From Hyphomicrobium facile (lineage in GTDB: Bacteria; Pseudomonadota; Alphaproteobacteria; Rhizobiales; Hyphomicrobiaceae), in assembly GCF_900116175.1 (NCBI RefSeq), contig NZ_FPCH01000005.1, positions 216,421-280,420 of the forward strand: 64,000 nt of DNA, in the 5' to 3' direction. Positions 8,133 through 17,200 of the stretch are shown here, in pieces (position 1 is the first letter of the stretch; the number at the start of each line of letters is the position of its first letter). The notes beneath the pieces were generated by a model. It searched no databases, was not told where the DNA came from, and saw nothing but the letters and a program-made list of their open reading frames with translations. The position numbers and the translations under genes are program-made.

Positions 8133-11100
8133 TCAGATTTTCAAAGCGATGAGATCCATGGAACTGCGATGGCGATCACCGATGTCGTACTCGGCGAACT
8201 TGAAGCCTTGTGACTGGAGCAGCTGGACGAGCCTCGCGCGTGTGAAATGATGATAGCGCTCGATCTCAGCCCAATAGGGGTTTGTTCCCGTCGCATCGAG
8301 CGCTCGCCACACAATCGAATCCATGTTGAGCGATGAGATGAAAAGCGCGCCTCCGCGCTTCATCATCCTGTTGACGATGCCGAGCGTCGTTGCCGGAAAT
8401 GGCGAGCGGTCCAAGACGTCGACCATGCTGACGACGCTGAAGCGGTCCTCGGCGGCGAGGGCTTCCAGATCGCGGTGCGCCTCGTATCCGAACTTTTTGA
8501 GCTTCGCGACGCTCTCTTCGCTTGCGTCGATTCCGGCCGGGGAAAATCCCCATTCCGCGGCCGTGAAAAGGAGCGACGCGTTGCCGAAGCCGACGTCGAG
8601 CCAATCACCCGACGGCACATGGCGCGCGACGCGGGCCACGATTTTCGCCGACACCTTGCGTTGATTTTCGGCGTCCCTTCCGACTTTCTGTTCGGTCTTG
8701 GCCGCCGGATAGACGATGTCGTGACCTTCCGGTGTCAGGTAGCCTTCGGTGAAGACGTGTGCGCAGGATCCGCAACGACACCATTTGAGCATCTGCGGAA
8801 GCATCGAGTTGTAAGCTGAATGGTTCGTTATTCGCGCTTCATTCGCGCGCGAGATCTCGCGGCTTTCGCAAAGCGGACAGGCTTCGTAGATTGCCCGAGG
8901 CCCCTGGGGCTGCGGCTCAATCGTTTTCACAGGCGGCGGAACGGCCGTGGGTTCGACAACCGCAAATGCCTGAGGGGCTTGGCCCGATCGCATGATTTCC
9001 ACCATCTTCTCAAAGGATGCTTCGAGGTTGCGCGTGTAGCGGGTTGAATCGAATATCGGCGCAGTATCTCTCGTCGATACGAGCTTTTGCCGGATCCGGT
9101 CGAGCTTGCCCTTGTCGCGCGCAAGCTCGAGCGCGAGACAAGTGTAGGCATCGAGGTCGGTTGTGATCAGTTCCGGAACGCCCATCGCGGAGAGGAGACT
9201 TCCGGCGACGCGGCCGGCAAACGTTTCGCCGAGACACGTCAGAACGGGCAAGCCGGCCCAAAGGGCGTCGCTCGCGGTCGTGTGGGCGTTACAAGGAAGT
9301 GCATCCAAGAAGAGATCGGCGAGGTGCTGCCGCGCGAGATGCTTCTCGACCGGCATGCGATCCGCAAAAACCAAGCGACTCGCATCGACGCCACGGCTAG
9401 CTGCCTCTCGCCTCAAATTGCTGGCGCATGTTTCGTTCGGAACGAGGAGCCACAGCACGGAGCCCGGCACCTCTTTCAGAAGGTGCATCCAGACGTCGAA
9501 CATGGTGGGGGTGAGTTTGTAGCTGTTGTTGAACGAACAGAATACGAAGGCGTTTTCCGGCAAGCCGCAATCGGCGCGTGTTATGGGTTCATCGGAAATT
9601 TTCCGCTGCCGGTCGTTCGGCTGATAGGTATGCGGCAGCTGGACGATCTTTTCGGAATAGTCGGCCTGGTGCTCCATCGGGGTCACGATCGCATCGGCCA
9701 CGATGTAATCGATGAAGTCTGCTCCCATCGTTGCGGGATAACCCAAGTAATTCACCTGGATCGGCGCCGGGCGATAGCTGAGGATTTCCGGACGACCGTC
9801 CCTCGTATAGCCCTTGAGATCGACGAGGATGTCGATTGCATCCGCGTTGATCGTCGCGGCCGCCTCGCGGTTCGTCATCTCGCCAATTTTTCTGACGTGC
9901 TCAAATGCCTTCAGCAGGCGCCCGCGCATCGCGCTGCCATCCTCCGGACTGAAGCAGTATCCGAAAATCTCGAAGCGGTTTTTGTCGAGCTTTTCGAGGA
10001 CTTCGGAGAATAGAATCGCCGTCGCATGCTCAAAGAAATCGCAGGAGAGGAAGCCAAGCCGGATGCGCCGGCCCACTCCAAGACTGTTTTGATAGGTTTT
10101 GAACCGGATCTGCTCCGGCACAGCCATGGGCTTGATGTAGTTCTGAGCTGCTCTCAGTTGATCGGCACGCGTCGACCCCAGCGAAATGAGCTGGAAGGGC
10201 GCGAGGTGCATCGGCTTCACCCGGAAGTTTTCAAGGCAATAGCGCGCTTCCTCGTCGACACCGTCCCAATCGCATTGGAAATGGAGCAGATTTAGAAATT
10301 CGAACCGGTTGACGAACGCGTCCGGCGCCAATTCGCGACATTTTTGGAAGGCGGCCTTCGCTTGATCGTACTGCTGGCGCATCTTGCATACGATCGCCAG
10401 GTTATAATGAGCGTGGGGAGACGTTGGGTCGAGCTTGATCGCGTGTTCAAGTGCTTGGATGGCGCCAACTTCCATCTTCAAGCTCTGAAGCAAACCACCG
10501 ACGCTGGTGTAAGCTTCGGCGCGGTCCGGCTCAATTGCGAGACCGGCCTGGTAACTCTCGAGAGCTTCCTCAGCGAGGCCTCGCCCTTCGAGTGCGAGAG
10601 CCAGATTGAAGTGATAGTCGGCTTTGCCTGGTTTGATGTCGGTGGCGCGGCGGCAAAGCTCTATCGCTTCGTCGTACCGGCGGCCCTGGCGGAGAAACGA
10701 AGCTAGCTCGTCGAGCCGCTTCGCAAGTTCATCGTTGCTCTTCGATTCTGCCTCGATCTCGGCCGCAATCGACGTCACGGGGCGTGTCATCGCCGATATT
10801 CGGTGGCCGAGAACGCGTGCTTCCTCGAATTCCGGATCGAGTTTGAGAGCAGTCTGGCAATGCGCCACCGCCGCTTCCACCTGGCCCGACTTCAGCATCA
10901 GATTGCCGAGCCGCACGAGCACCGCGGGCTGATCGGGCTTCAGATCGAGCGCTTTGATATAGGTCGCCATCGCCTCGGAGTCGTTCTCAACCACCGTGAG
11001 GAGGTTGCCCAACACGGTGTGGACCTCGGCATTCTGAGGCTGCAACGCGAGACACTCGCGGCAGGCGGCGATTGCCTCGTGGGACCGACGCATCTCACCC

Positions 11101-11408
11101 AGGATGATCGCGAGGTTTAGCCACGCCTCGTGATAATCTGGCTGCTGGGCGACGCTCTGCCGGATGTATTCGACGGCATCGTGCGTTTCCTGCCGCTTAT
11201 ACGCGATTAGGCCCAGGTGGTGCAGGCTTGGCGCGTGGGTGGGTAGACGCGCGAGGACGCGCCGATGTGCAACTTCCGCTTCCGCCAAGCGGTCGTTTTT
11301 GAGGTGTTGGACTGCCTGATGATAATCGCGTGCGACCTCAGGATCGTCGAGGCGTTGAGGTGCACTCCGTGACGTCGCGTGCGCGAGGCGCCGATCTCTT
11401 CGATTCAT
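8133..11408 (-). CDS. TPR / SPINDLY-type O-GlcNAc transferase fused to a zinc-ribbon methyltransferase
   Basis: This 1091-residue cytoplasmic protein has three parts. Residues about 25-390 are TPR repeats (for example ALDLKPDQPAVLVRLGNL). Residues about 420-800 match the Glyco_transf_41 catalytic region of O-GlcNAc transferase/SPINDLY proteins, including FCSFNNSYKLTPTMFDVW with the conserved lysine and the nucleotide-sugar segment CNAHTTASDALWAGLPVLT. From residue 843 a CPLC pair and a later CRCGSC form a zinc-ribbon-like knuckle, followed by a class I SAM methyltransferase (WLDVGFGNASLLF glycine motif, residues about 925-1091). OGT-like domains sugar-modify proteins or flagellins. The added methyltransferase suggests the sugar or acceptor is also methylated. 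It is monocistronic and convergent with the extensin-like gene. Confidence 0.85.
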   Translation of the reverse strand: MNRRDRRLAHATSRSAPQRLDDPEVARDYHQAVQHLKNDRLAEAEVAHRRVLARLPTHAPSLHHLGLIAYKRQETHDAVEYIRQSVAQQPDYHEAWLNLAIILGEMRRSHEAIAACRECLALQPQNAEVHTVLGNLLTVVENDSEAMATYIKALDLKPDQPAVLVRLGNLMLKSGQVEAAVAHCQTALKLDPEFEEARVLGHRISAMTRPVTSIAAEIEAESKSNDELAKRLDELASFLRQGRRYDEAIELCRRATDIKPGKADYHFNLALALEGRGLAEEALESYQAGLAIEPDRAEAYTSVGGLLQSLKMEVGAIQALEHAIKLDPTSPHAHYNLAIVCKMRQQYDQAKAAFQKCRELAPDAFVNRFEFLNLLHFQCDWDGVDEEARYCLENFRVKPMHLAPFQLISLGSTRADQLRAAQNYIKPMAVPEQIRFKTYQNSLGVGRRIRLGFLSCDFFEHATAILFSEVLEKLDKNRFEIFGYCFSPEDGSAMRGRLLKAFEHVRKIGEMTNREAAATINADAIDILVDLKGYTRDGRPEILSYRPAPIQVNYLGYPATMGADFIDYIVADAIVTPMEHQADYSEKIVQLPHTYQPNDRQRKISDEPITRADCGLPENAFVFCSFNNSYKLTPTMFDVWMHLLKEVPGSVLWLLVPNETCASNLRREAASRGVDASRLVFADRMPVEKHLARQHLADLFLDALPCNAHTTASDALWAGLPVLTCLGETFAGRVAGSLLSAMGVPELITTDLDAYTCLALELARDKGKLDRIRQKLVSTRDTAPIFDSTRYTRNLEASFEKMVEIMRSGQAPQAFAVVEPTAVPPPVKTIEPQPQGPRAIYEACPLCESREISRANEARITNHSAYNSMLPQMLKWCRCGSCAHVFTEGYLTPEGHDIVYPAAKTEQKVGRDAENQRKVSAKIVARVARHVPSGDWLDVGFGNASLLFTAAEWGFSPAGIDASEESVAKLKKFGYEAHRDLEALAAEDRFSVVSMVDVLDRSPFPATTLGIVNRMMKRGGALFISSLNMDSIVWRALDATGTNPYWAEIERYHHFTRARLVQLLQSQGFKFAEYDIGDRHRSSMDLIALKI

Positions 11409-11437
11409 GTCGCAGTCCCGATTCGCGTCAGCCTATG

Positions 11438-11469
11438 GAAAACGCCGGAGTCTGTTCTGACTCCGGCGT
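11438..11469 (-). terminator. Intrinsic terminator of the RND efflux operon
   Basis: An 11-base perfect stem (ACGCCGGAGTC, 11442-11452, with its complement at 11459-11469) encloses a 6-base loop. Read on the minus strand it is followed directly by TTTTCC. It lies 40 bases past the stop of the RND permease gene, the expected place for its terminator. Confidence 0.8.
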
Positions 11470-11510
11470 CCTGTGCGAGGCTTGCGCGAACCCGAAAGGC
11501 GGCTTTCCGC

Positions 11511-14500
11511 CTATTCGGCCGGATGAAGCGGCGTCTCGTGAGATGGCGCCCGTGACCTGCGGCCGAGATCGGACAGCCAGCGGCACACCACGTAGAAGAC
11601 CGGCGTGAAGATCAGCCCAAAGAAGGTTACGCCGATCATGCCCGCGAAAACCGCGGTTCCGAGCGCTTGGCGGAGCTCGGCGCCGGCGCCGACCGCCCAA
11701 ACCAGTGGCGCCACGCCGAGGACGAACGCCAGCGACGTCATGATGATCGGCCGCATTCTCAACCGGGCCGCTTCGGTCGCGGCTTCGAATCGGGATTTGC
11801 CCTGAGCTTCGAGTTGCGCCGCGAACTCCACGATCAGAATAGCGTTCTTCGCCGCTAGACCTATGAGAACGATGAACCCGACCTGGGTCAGGATGTTGTT
11901 GTCCATTCCCCGGAGGATGACGCCCGAGATCGATGCGATGAGACTCATCGGGACGATCAGGATGACCGCTAGCGGCAACGTCAGGCTTTCGAACTGTGCG
12001 GCGAGGACGAGGAATACGAACAGGACGCCCAGAGCGAAGGCGAAGATTGCCGTGTCGCCGGCGCGGATCTGCTGGAAGGCGAGATCGGTCCATTCATAGC
12101 TGAAGCCCGGCGGGAGCGTTTCGGCCGCCATCTTCTGCATGATGTCGATCGCCTGCCCCTGCGAGTATCCGGGTGCTGCCGAACCATCGAGTTCGGCCGA
12201 CGGATAAAGGTTGTAGCGGGGAACGCGCGCCGGGCCCGAAATATCGGTCACGGTCGTGAACGAGCCGAGTGGGACGGCATCGCCGTTCGAATTGCGCACG
12301 CGAATGCTCAGCGCATCTTTCGGCGTCAAACGAAATTCGCCGTCGGACTGCGCCGTCACCCGGAAGGTGCGGCCGAGAAGGTTGAAGTCGTTGACGTAGA
12401 TCGAGCCGAGATACGTCTGTAGCGCCGTGAACACGTCCGGGACGCGGATACCGAGCATCTGCGCCTTGACGCGATCGATGTCGAGATAGAGCTGTGGCGT
12501 CGACGTTTCAAAGAGTGAGTACACCTGTCTCACGCCGGGCGTCTGAGCCGCCTTGCCCATCATCGCATTGACAGCTGCCTGCAGTGCAGCGGAGCCCGCA
12601 CCCGATCGATCCTCCACCATCATGCGGAAGCCACCGGAGCTGCCAAGCCCGCGCACGGGGGGCGGCGCAACAACAAGCACCAACGCTTCCTGGATCTCAG
12701 AAAACTTCTTTAAGAGCGCGCCCTGAATGGCTTTCGCCGACATGTTCGGATCTTTGGCGCGCTCTTCGAAAGGTTTCAGCGTGACGAAAACCGCGCCCGC
12801 GTTCGAGGCATTGACGCGCGTTGCGCCGGAGAAGCCGACGATATTGACGGCGTGGGCGACGCCCGGAACGGTGAGCGCCAGTTCGACGGCGCGCTTATTG
12901 ACCTCGTTGGTACGAGCCAAAGAAGCGGCAGGCGGAAGCTGGGTGATCGTGATCAGATAGCCGCCGTCCTGGTCGGGGATGAAGCCGACAGGCGTTTTGC
13001 GGAATTCATTCAATCCGAATGCGATGAGGCCCGCGTAGAGGACCAGCATCAGGACGGAAAACCGGACGGCGCGTCCAGCCAGCCAGCCATAGCCGTGGGA
13101 AAGCCTATCGAAGCTCCAGTTGAAAGCATCGAAGAACTTGCGGATGGGCCACGTCAGGGGGCTATGGCGATGCTCCGTCGAATGCGGCTTCAAAAGCAAG
13201 GCGCAGAGCGCGGGCGATAGCGTCAACGAGACGATCAGCGAAATCACCGTCGCGCCGGCGATCGTCAGCGCGAACTGGCGATAGAACTGGCCCGAGATGC
13301 CGGTGATGAATGCCGACGGGACGAACACCGCGCACAACACCAGCACGATGGCGATCAGCGCGGTACCCACCTCCTCCATGGTTCGGTAGGAGGCCTCTCT
13401 GGGACTCATGCCGTTCGCCATGTTGCGTTCGACGTTCTCGACCACAACAATCGCGTCGTCCACGACGATGCCGATCGCCAGCACGAGGCCGAAGAGCGAC
13501 AGGTTGTTCAGCGAGAAGCCGAACATCGACATCAGGAAGAAAGTGCCGACGAGAGAAACGGGGATGGCCACGATCGGGATGATCGCCGCGCGCCACGTCT
13601 GCAGGAAGAGCAAGACGACGAACACCACCAGAGCGACGGCTTCGAGGATGGTGTGAACCACGGCGTCGACCGACTGCTGAATGAAGTCGGTCGGGTTGTA
13701 GACGATGGTGTACTCGAGCCCCGGCGGGAAGCTCTTCGACATCTCCGCCATGGCTGCTTTGATGTTCTTCGCCGTTTCGATGGCGTTCGAGCCGGGCAGC
13801 TGGAAGACACCGAGACCGACCGCTGCCTGCTTATCGAGATACGAGTTGATGCCGTAATCAAGCGCCGCCAGTTCGACCCGCGCCACGTCCTTCACCCGGA
13901 CGACGGAGTTGCTGCTCTGCTTGACGACGATATTGCCGAATTCATTCGGATCTATCAGGCGGCCTTGCGTCTGCACCGTGATCTGGAATGCACCCGGCTT
14001 TTCGAGCGGCGGCGCATTGAGCACGCCGGCGGCCACCTGGACGTTCTGCCCCTGCAGCGCCGCGACGACGTCGCTTGCCGTCAGCGCCAACGACTGAAGG
14101 CGGTCGGGATCAAGCCAGACGCGCATCGAGTAATCGCGGCCGCCGAATACCGTGATCGAGCCGACGCCTTGTACACGGGTCAGCGCATCGACGATGTTCA
14201 CGCTCGCGTAGTTCGAAATGAAAAGCGTGTCGCGCGAGTTGTCGGGCGACAGCAGATGCACGACCATCATGAGGTCGGGCGATGCCTTCGCCACGGTGAC
14301 GCCGATGTTGCGCACGTCTGCGGGCAATCTCGGTAGCGCGATGGCCACGCGGTTCTGAACCTGAACCTGCGCAATATCGAGATTAGTGCCGATATCGAAG
14401 GTGACGGAGATCGAGAAGCGGCCGTCATTCGTCGAATTCGACGATATGAAGAGCATACGCTCGACGCCGTTGATCTGCTGCTCGAGCGGCGTTGCGACAG

Positions 14501-14684
14501 TCGCGGCCACGACTTCGGCGCTGGCGCCCGGATATTGCCCCGTGATGTTCACCACTGGCGGCGCGATTTCCGGATACTGGGCGATCGGCAGCCGGGTAAC
14601 GGATACGAGGCCGATGATGACGAGCACGATGGAGATGACGGCCGCAAAGATCGGGCGGTCGATGAAGAAGTGCGAGATGCGCAT
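11511..14684 (-). CDS. Efflux RND transporter permease subunit (HAE1 family)
   Basis: This 1057-residue inner-membrane proton/drug antiporter is of the AcrB/MexF class. It begins with the family's MRISHFFIDRPIFAAVISIV first membrane helix. It has the Asp pair of the proton relay in helix 4 (IGIVVDDAIVVVENVERN) and the partner lysine in helix 10 (GLAAKNAILIVEF). Two large periplasmic loops and twelve membrane segments fit the expected length. It follows the adaptor gene by 15 bases on the same strand and ends at a clear terminator. No outer-membrane factor gene is present, so the pump must borrow a TolC-type channel encoded elsewhere. Confidence 0.95.
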   Translation of the reverse strand: MRISHFFIDRPIFAAVISIVLVIIGLVSVTRLPIAQYPEIAPPVVNITGQYPGASAEVVAATVATPLEQQINGVERMLFISSNSTNDGRFSISVTFDIGTNLDIAQVQVQNRVAIALPRLPADVRNIGVTVAKASPDLMMVVHLLSPDNSRDTLFISNYASVNIVDALTRVQGVGSITVFGGRDYSMRVWLDPDRLQSLALTASDVVAALQGQNVQVAAGVLNAPPLEKPGAFQITVQTQGRLIDPNEFGNIVVKQSSNSVVRVKDVARVELAALDYGINSYLDKQAAVGLGVFQLPGSNAIETAKNIKAAMAEMSKSFPPGLEYTIVYNPTDFIQQSVDAVVHTILEAVALVVFVVLLFLQTWRAAIIPIVAIPVSLVGTFFLMSMFGFSLNNLSLFGLVLAIGIVVDDAIVVVENVERNMANGMSPREASYRTMEEVGTALIAIVLVLCAVFVPSAFITGISGQFYRQFALTIAGATVISLIVSLTLSPALCALLLKPHSTEHRHSPLTWPIRKFFDAFNWSFDRLSHGYGWLAGRAVRFSVLMLVLYAGLIAFGLNEFRKTPVGFIPDQDGGYLITITQLPPAASLARTNEVNKRAVELALTVPGVAHAVNIVGFSGATRVNASNAGAVFVTLKPFEERAKDPNMSAKAIQGALLKKFSEIQEALVLVVAPPPVRGLGSSGGFRMMVEDRSGAGSAALQAAVNAMMGKAAQTPGVRQVYSLFETSTPQLYLDIDRVKAQMLGIRVPDVFTALQTYLGSIYVNDFNLLGRTFRVTAQSDGEFRLTPKDALSIRVRNSNGDAVPLGSFTTVTDISGPARVPRYNLYPSAELDGSAAPGYSQGQAIDIMQKMAAETLPPGFSYEWTDLAFQQIRAGDTAIFAFALGVLFVFLVLAAQFESLTLPLAVILIVPMSLIASISGVILRGMDNNILTQVGFIVLIGLAAKNAILIVEFAAQLEAQGKSRFEAATEAARLRMRPIIMTSLAFVLGVAPLVWAVGAGAELRQALGTAVFAGMIGVTFFGLIFTPVFYVVCRWLSDLGRRSRAPSHETPLHPAE

Positions 14685-14699
14685 TGGACGGGCCGTTCT

Positions 14700-15887
14700 T
14701 TATTGGGTCCGGACCGTCTGGTCCTTCGGATTGGAAGCGTCAGCGGCTGCCTGCTGCGGCGTGACTTTCGCGCCGGGTCGGATGCGCATCAGGCCGTTCA
14801 CGATGATCGTGTCGTCGGGCGTGAGGCCGGTCACGACGCGCAGTCCATCGACCAACGGTCCGATCGTGACGTATTTCGGTGTCGCGACATTGTCGCTGCC
14901 GACGGCATAGACGAACTTCCTGACCTGCTCGGTGCCGATGGCGGCATCGGGAACGAGCAGCGCCTCTGCCGGTTCAGAAGCCACGATCCGGATTCGGCCG
15001 AACATACCCGGCGTGAGGCGTCCGTCGGTATTCTTGAAGACCGCGCGGCCGCGGATCGTGCCCGACGACTTGTCGATGGCGTTGTCGACGAAGTCGATCT
15101 GACCTTCGTGGACGAAGTCCTTTTCATCAATCAGCTTCAGCTGAGCGGACATGCTGAGGCCACGCCCGGTGCTATCGACCGACTTCGCCGACGCTGCCTT
15201 CAGGTAACGAAGGTATGACGCCTCATCCATCGTAAATTCGAAGCGGATCGGATCGACCGAGGCGATCGTTGCGAGCAACGTCGTGCTGCCGGCTGTTCCA
15301 CCGGTCACGAGGTTTCCGACCGAGACGCGGCGATCGCCTATTCTTCCGGCGATCGGAGCGGCAAGCTCGGTGAAATCCAAATCGAGAGCGAACTGGCGGG
15401 ACGCGGCCTTCTGCGCCGTCAGATTGGCTTCGGCGACGCGCTTCGCCTGAAGGCGTTGATCGAGCGACTGCTGGGTGATCGTGGTGCCGCGAACGAGACT
15501 TTCACCACGCTCCAAGTCGGACTGAGCGAAGGCAACGTTCGCCTCCGCCTGGGCGATGGACGCATTCGCCTGGTCCAACGCCGCCTGGAAGGGCCGGCGG
15601 TCGATCGTGAAGAGCGGGTCGCCGACCTTGACCATCTGGCCATCGGTGAAGTGGATCTTGTCGAGATAGCCCGAAACGCGCGCGCGCACTTCGACGAAGT
15701 CGAGGGCAACGAAACGCCCGACGTATTCATCGTAGTCGGCGACGATCTTCTTGGTGGGCTTGGCCACGGTGACCTGCGGCGGTGGCGGAGGAGCCGCTTG
15801 AGCTGCGGTTTTCTCTTCGCTGCAGGCCGAAAGTCCCGCCGATAAAGTCAGCAAAACCGCAGCGATTGAGGCGGACCGTTGAAACAC
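14700..15887 (-). CDS. Efflux RND transporter periplasmic adaptor subunit (MexE/AcrA-like lipoprotein)
   Basis: I start this 395-residue protein at a GTG at 15885-15887, preceded by GGAGA at good spacing. The frame stays open upstream to 16040, but only this start gives a proper lipoprotein signal (hydrophobic stretch, then LSAC lipobox, then SEEK). Membrane-fusion-protein blocks follow: VRARVSGYLDKIHFTDGQMVKVGDPLFTID (first half of the lipoyl domain), an alpha-hairpin rich in Ala/Gln, ELAAPIAGRIGDRRVSVGNLV (second half), and a beta-barrel. It links the RND permease to an outer membrane channel. The divergent TetR gene and twin palindromes lie upstream. Confidence 0.93.
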   Translation of the reverse strand: MFQRSASIAAVLLTLSAGLSACSEEKTAAQAAPPPPPQVTVAKPTKKIVADYDEYVGRFVALDFVEVRARVSGYLDKIHFTDGQMVKVGDPLFTIDRRPFQAALDQANASIAQAEANVAFAQSDLERGESLVRGTTITQQSLDQRLQAKRVAEANLTAQKAASRQFALDLDFTELAAPIAGRIGDRRVSVGNLVTGGTAGSTTLLATIASVDPIRFEFTMDEASYLRYLKAASAKSVDSTGRGLSMSAQLKLIDEKDFVHEGQIDFVDNAIDKSSGTIRGRAVFKNTDGRLTPGMFGRIRIVASEPAEALLVPDAAIGTEQVRKFVYAVGSDNVATPKYVTIGPLVDGLRVVTGLTPDDTIIVNGLMRIRPGAKVTPQQAAADASNPKDQTVRTQ

Positions 15888-16082
15888 GGGTTCTGTCTCC
15901 GTCTTGTAGATTTGAAATCGACGCACGAGGGAACCGGTTGCGTTCCATATCGAGCGCCAGCGTCCAACCGCGCCGAGCGTTACCGCATTCGGCTCGTACG
16001 AATTTTCCTTCTGACCCCACCGCGAACGGGCGCACGCCATTCGTTCGGCGCGCGTGAAGTACCGAGTGACAGAGATGACAGA

Positions 16083-16132
16083 GTCATGTTACCCGGTACC
16101 GATCGGTAACATACAGCTACCGATCGGTAACA
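16083..16132. promoter_or_regulatory. Twin palindromic operators for the TetR regulator
   Basis: The perfect 12-base palindrome TACCGATCGGTA occurs at 16097-16108 and again at 16118-16129. The copies are 21 bases centre to centre, two helical turns apart. Each is followed by ACATAC. A partial outer copy (ATGTTACC, starting near 16086) also makes a wider inverted repeat with GGTAACAT. The block lies just before the TetR start and upstream of the divergent pump genes, the classical place for a TetR operator controlling both. Confidence 0.8.
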
Positions 16133-16148
16133 TACTCGTCAAGGGCGC

Positions 16149-16787
16149 ATGAGCATTGCGCAGGAGAAAGATTTGCGCAGCGCTGGCGGATCAGAGGCGG
16201 TCGCCGAGGGGCAACTCGCTCTCAAATCACCACGAGAGCGAATTCTGATCGCAGCTCGCGATCTCTTCTACCGGCACGGCGTGCATGCCGTCGGCGTGGA
16301 AGCAATCGCCGAGGCGGCGCTTACAAACAAGATGACATTATACCGTCACTTCAAATCGAAGGACGAACTGATCGTCACATACGTTCAGCAGCTCGCCAAT
16401 GAAGGCGATGACGTACTCAATCGCATTTTGGCCGAGAACACAGAGAGCCCGCAAAAACAAGTCGATGCGTGGGTCGGTTTTGTCGAAGACGTGCTGACGA
16501 ACAAGTTGGAACGCGGCTGCGCGCTGGCGAATGCCGCCGTCGAACTCGATACCGGCCACCCGGCCCGCGCGGTGATCGAAGCCTATAAACAGCGAAAGTA
16601 CGACCGCCTCGTCGGGCTCTTCCGTGCTGCGCGATATCGCGATCCCGATTTGCTCGCCGATGAAGTGTTTCTTCTGTTCGAAGGCGCGCGGATCAGCATT
16701 CAATGCGGCGGCAAGGGCCCGGCATCGCGCGTCGTCGGGATGCTGCGTGGACTGCTCTCGTCGCGGCCGAGGTTGGTCGAAGCATAG
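16149..16787 (+). CDS. TetR/AcrR family transcriptional regulator
   Basis: This 212-residue repressor has its helix-turn-helix in residues 25-75 (ILIAARDLFYRHGVHAVGVEAIAEAA, then NKMTLYRHFKSKDELI, the TetR signature with TLYRHF). The variable C-terminal ligand domain follows. It is divergent from the RND pump genes and its start codon lies 20 bases from the second TACCGATCGGTA palindrome. This strongly suggests it represses the pump and itself until a pump substrate binds. Confidence 0.92.
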   Translation: MSIAQEKDLRSAGGSEAVAEGQLALKSPRERILIAARDLFYRHGVHAVGVEAIAEAALTNKMTLYRHFKSKDELIVTYVQQLANEGDDVLNRILAENTESPQKQVDAWVGFVEDVLTNKLERGCALANAAVELDTGHPARAVIEAYKQRKYDRLVGLFRAARYRDPDLLADEVFLLFEGARISIQCGGKGPASRVVGMLRGLLSSRPRLVEA

Positions 16788-16845
16788 GCTGCGATCTCTA
16801 TCGTTTCCGCGCCACGCGAACGCATCCTGGTCGCTGAGTACAACT

Positions 16846-16860
16846 GCCTAGGTACTAGGC
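16846..16860. repeat. Inverted repeat GCCTAG-GTA-CTAGGC
   Basis: This perfect 6-base inverted repeat with a 3-base centre lies 58 bases after the TetR stop and about 75 bases upstream of the sigma-54 type promoter. It could be an activator site for the guanidine operon or a short terminator stem for TetR. It does not match the NtrC consensus and has no T-run. Confidence 0.35.
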
Positions 16861-16933
16861 GTTCAGCACAAGCAGCTGGCAACGCACTCACCCACACGCG
16901 AAGATTTCCTGCTTTTTTCCAGCGAAAAAGCCT

Positions 16934-16949
16934 TGGCACGCCCCGTGCA
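16934..16949 (+). promoter_or_regulatory. Sigma-54 (RpoN) promoter of the guanidine operon
   Basis: TGGCACG-CCCC-GTGCA matches the sigma-54 consensus TGGCACG-N4-TTGCW at all but one position, with the required GG and GC at exact -24/-12 spacing. The predicted start of transcription falls near 16960, just before the riboswitch core. RpoN promoters need an enhancer-binding activator, and NtrC under nitrogen limitation would fit a guanidine nitrogen-assimilation operon. I could not find a clear NtrC site upstream. Confidence 0.75.
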
Positions 16950-16963
16950 GAGCATGGCGCATA

Positions 16964-17067
16964 ACGCCTCTAGGGTTCCGGCTTCACAAGCGTCAGGTCC
17001 GAGAGAGGCTCTCCCGCCGCGTGTGAACCGCGGCGGAGCCACGGCGGGATAAAAGCCCGGGAGACCT
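16964..17067 (+). promoter_or_regulatory. Guanidine-I riboswitch (ykkC class)
   Basis: The conserved ykkC landmarks occur in order: CTAGGGTTCCG (16970-16980), AGGTCCGAGAG (16995-17005), a GC-rich variable hairpin (CCGCCGCG / CGCGGCGG, about 17015-17036), then ACGGCGGGATAAAAGCCCGGGAGA (17041-17064). This class binds free guanidinium and turns on downstream genes. It lies about 140 bases before the guanidine ABC transporter gene and immediately after the sigma-54 promoter, so the transcript would start at the aptamer. Confidence 0.93.
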
Positions 17068-17147
17068 ACACCGCGAGTTGCTCCGGCGCTCGAACGGACA
17101 GGCCTCCCTCCGCGCGCTCTCACGGCGCCCATCCGAGGTCTTCCGCT

Positions 17148-17200
17148 CCTGTCTCGAAGTTCCTTGCGGCCTCACTGAGTGGTCAGCACAAGGACAGGGG
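17148..17200 (+). promoter_or_regulatory. Stem-loop covering the ribosome binding site (possible riboswitch expression platform)
   Basis: Nested arms CCTGT (17148-17152), CCTTG (17162-17166) and CTGA (about 17175-17178) pair with TCAG (about 17183-17186), CAAGG (17189-17193) and ACAGG (17194-17198). The 3' arm contains the AGGACAGGGG ribosome binding site of the substrate-binding protein gene at 17207. This would hide the site unless guanidine binding refolds the leader. No U-tract terminator is visible, so translational control is the more likely mode. This was paired by eye only. Confidence 0.45.
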
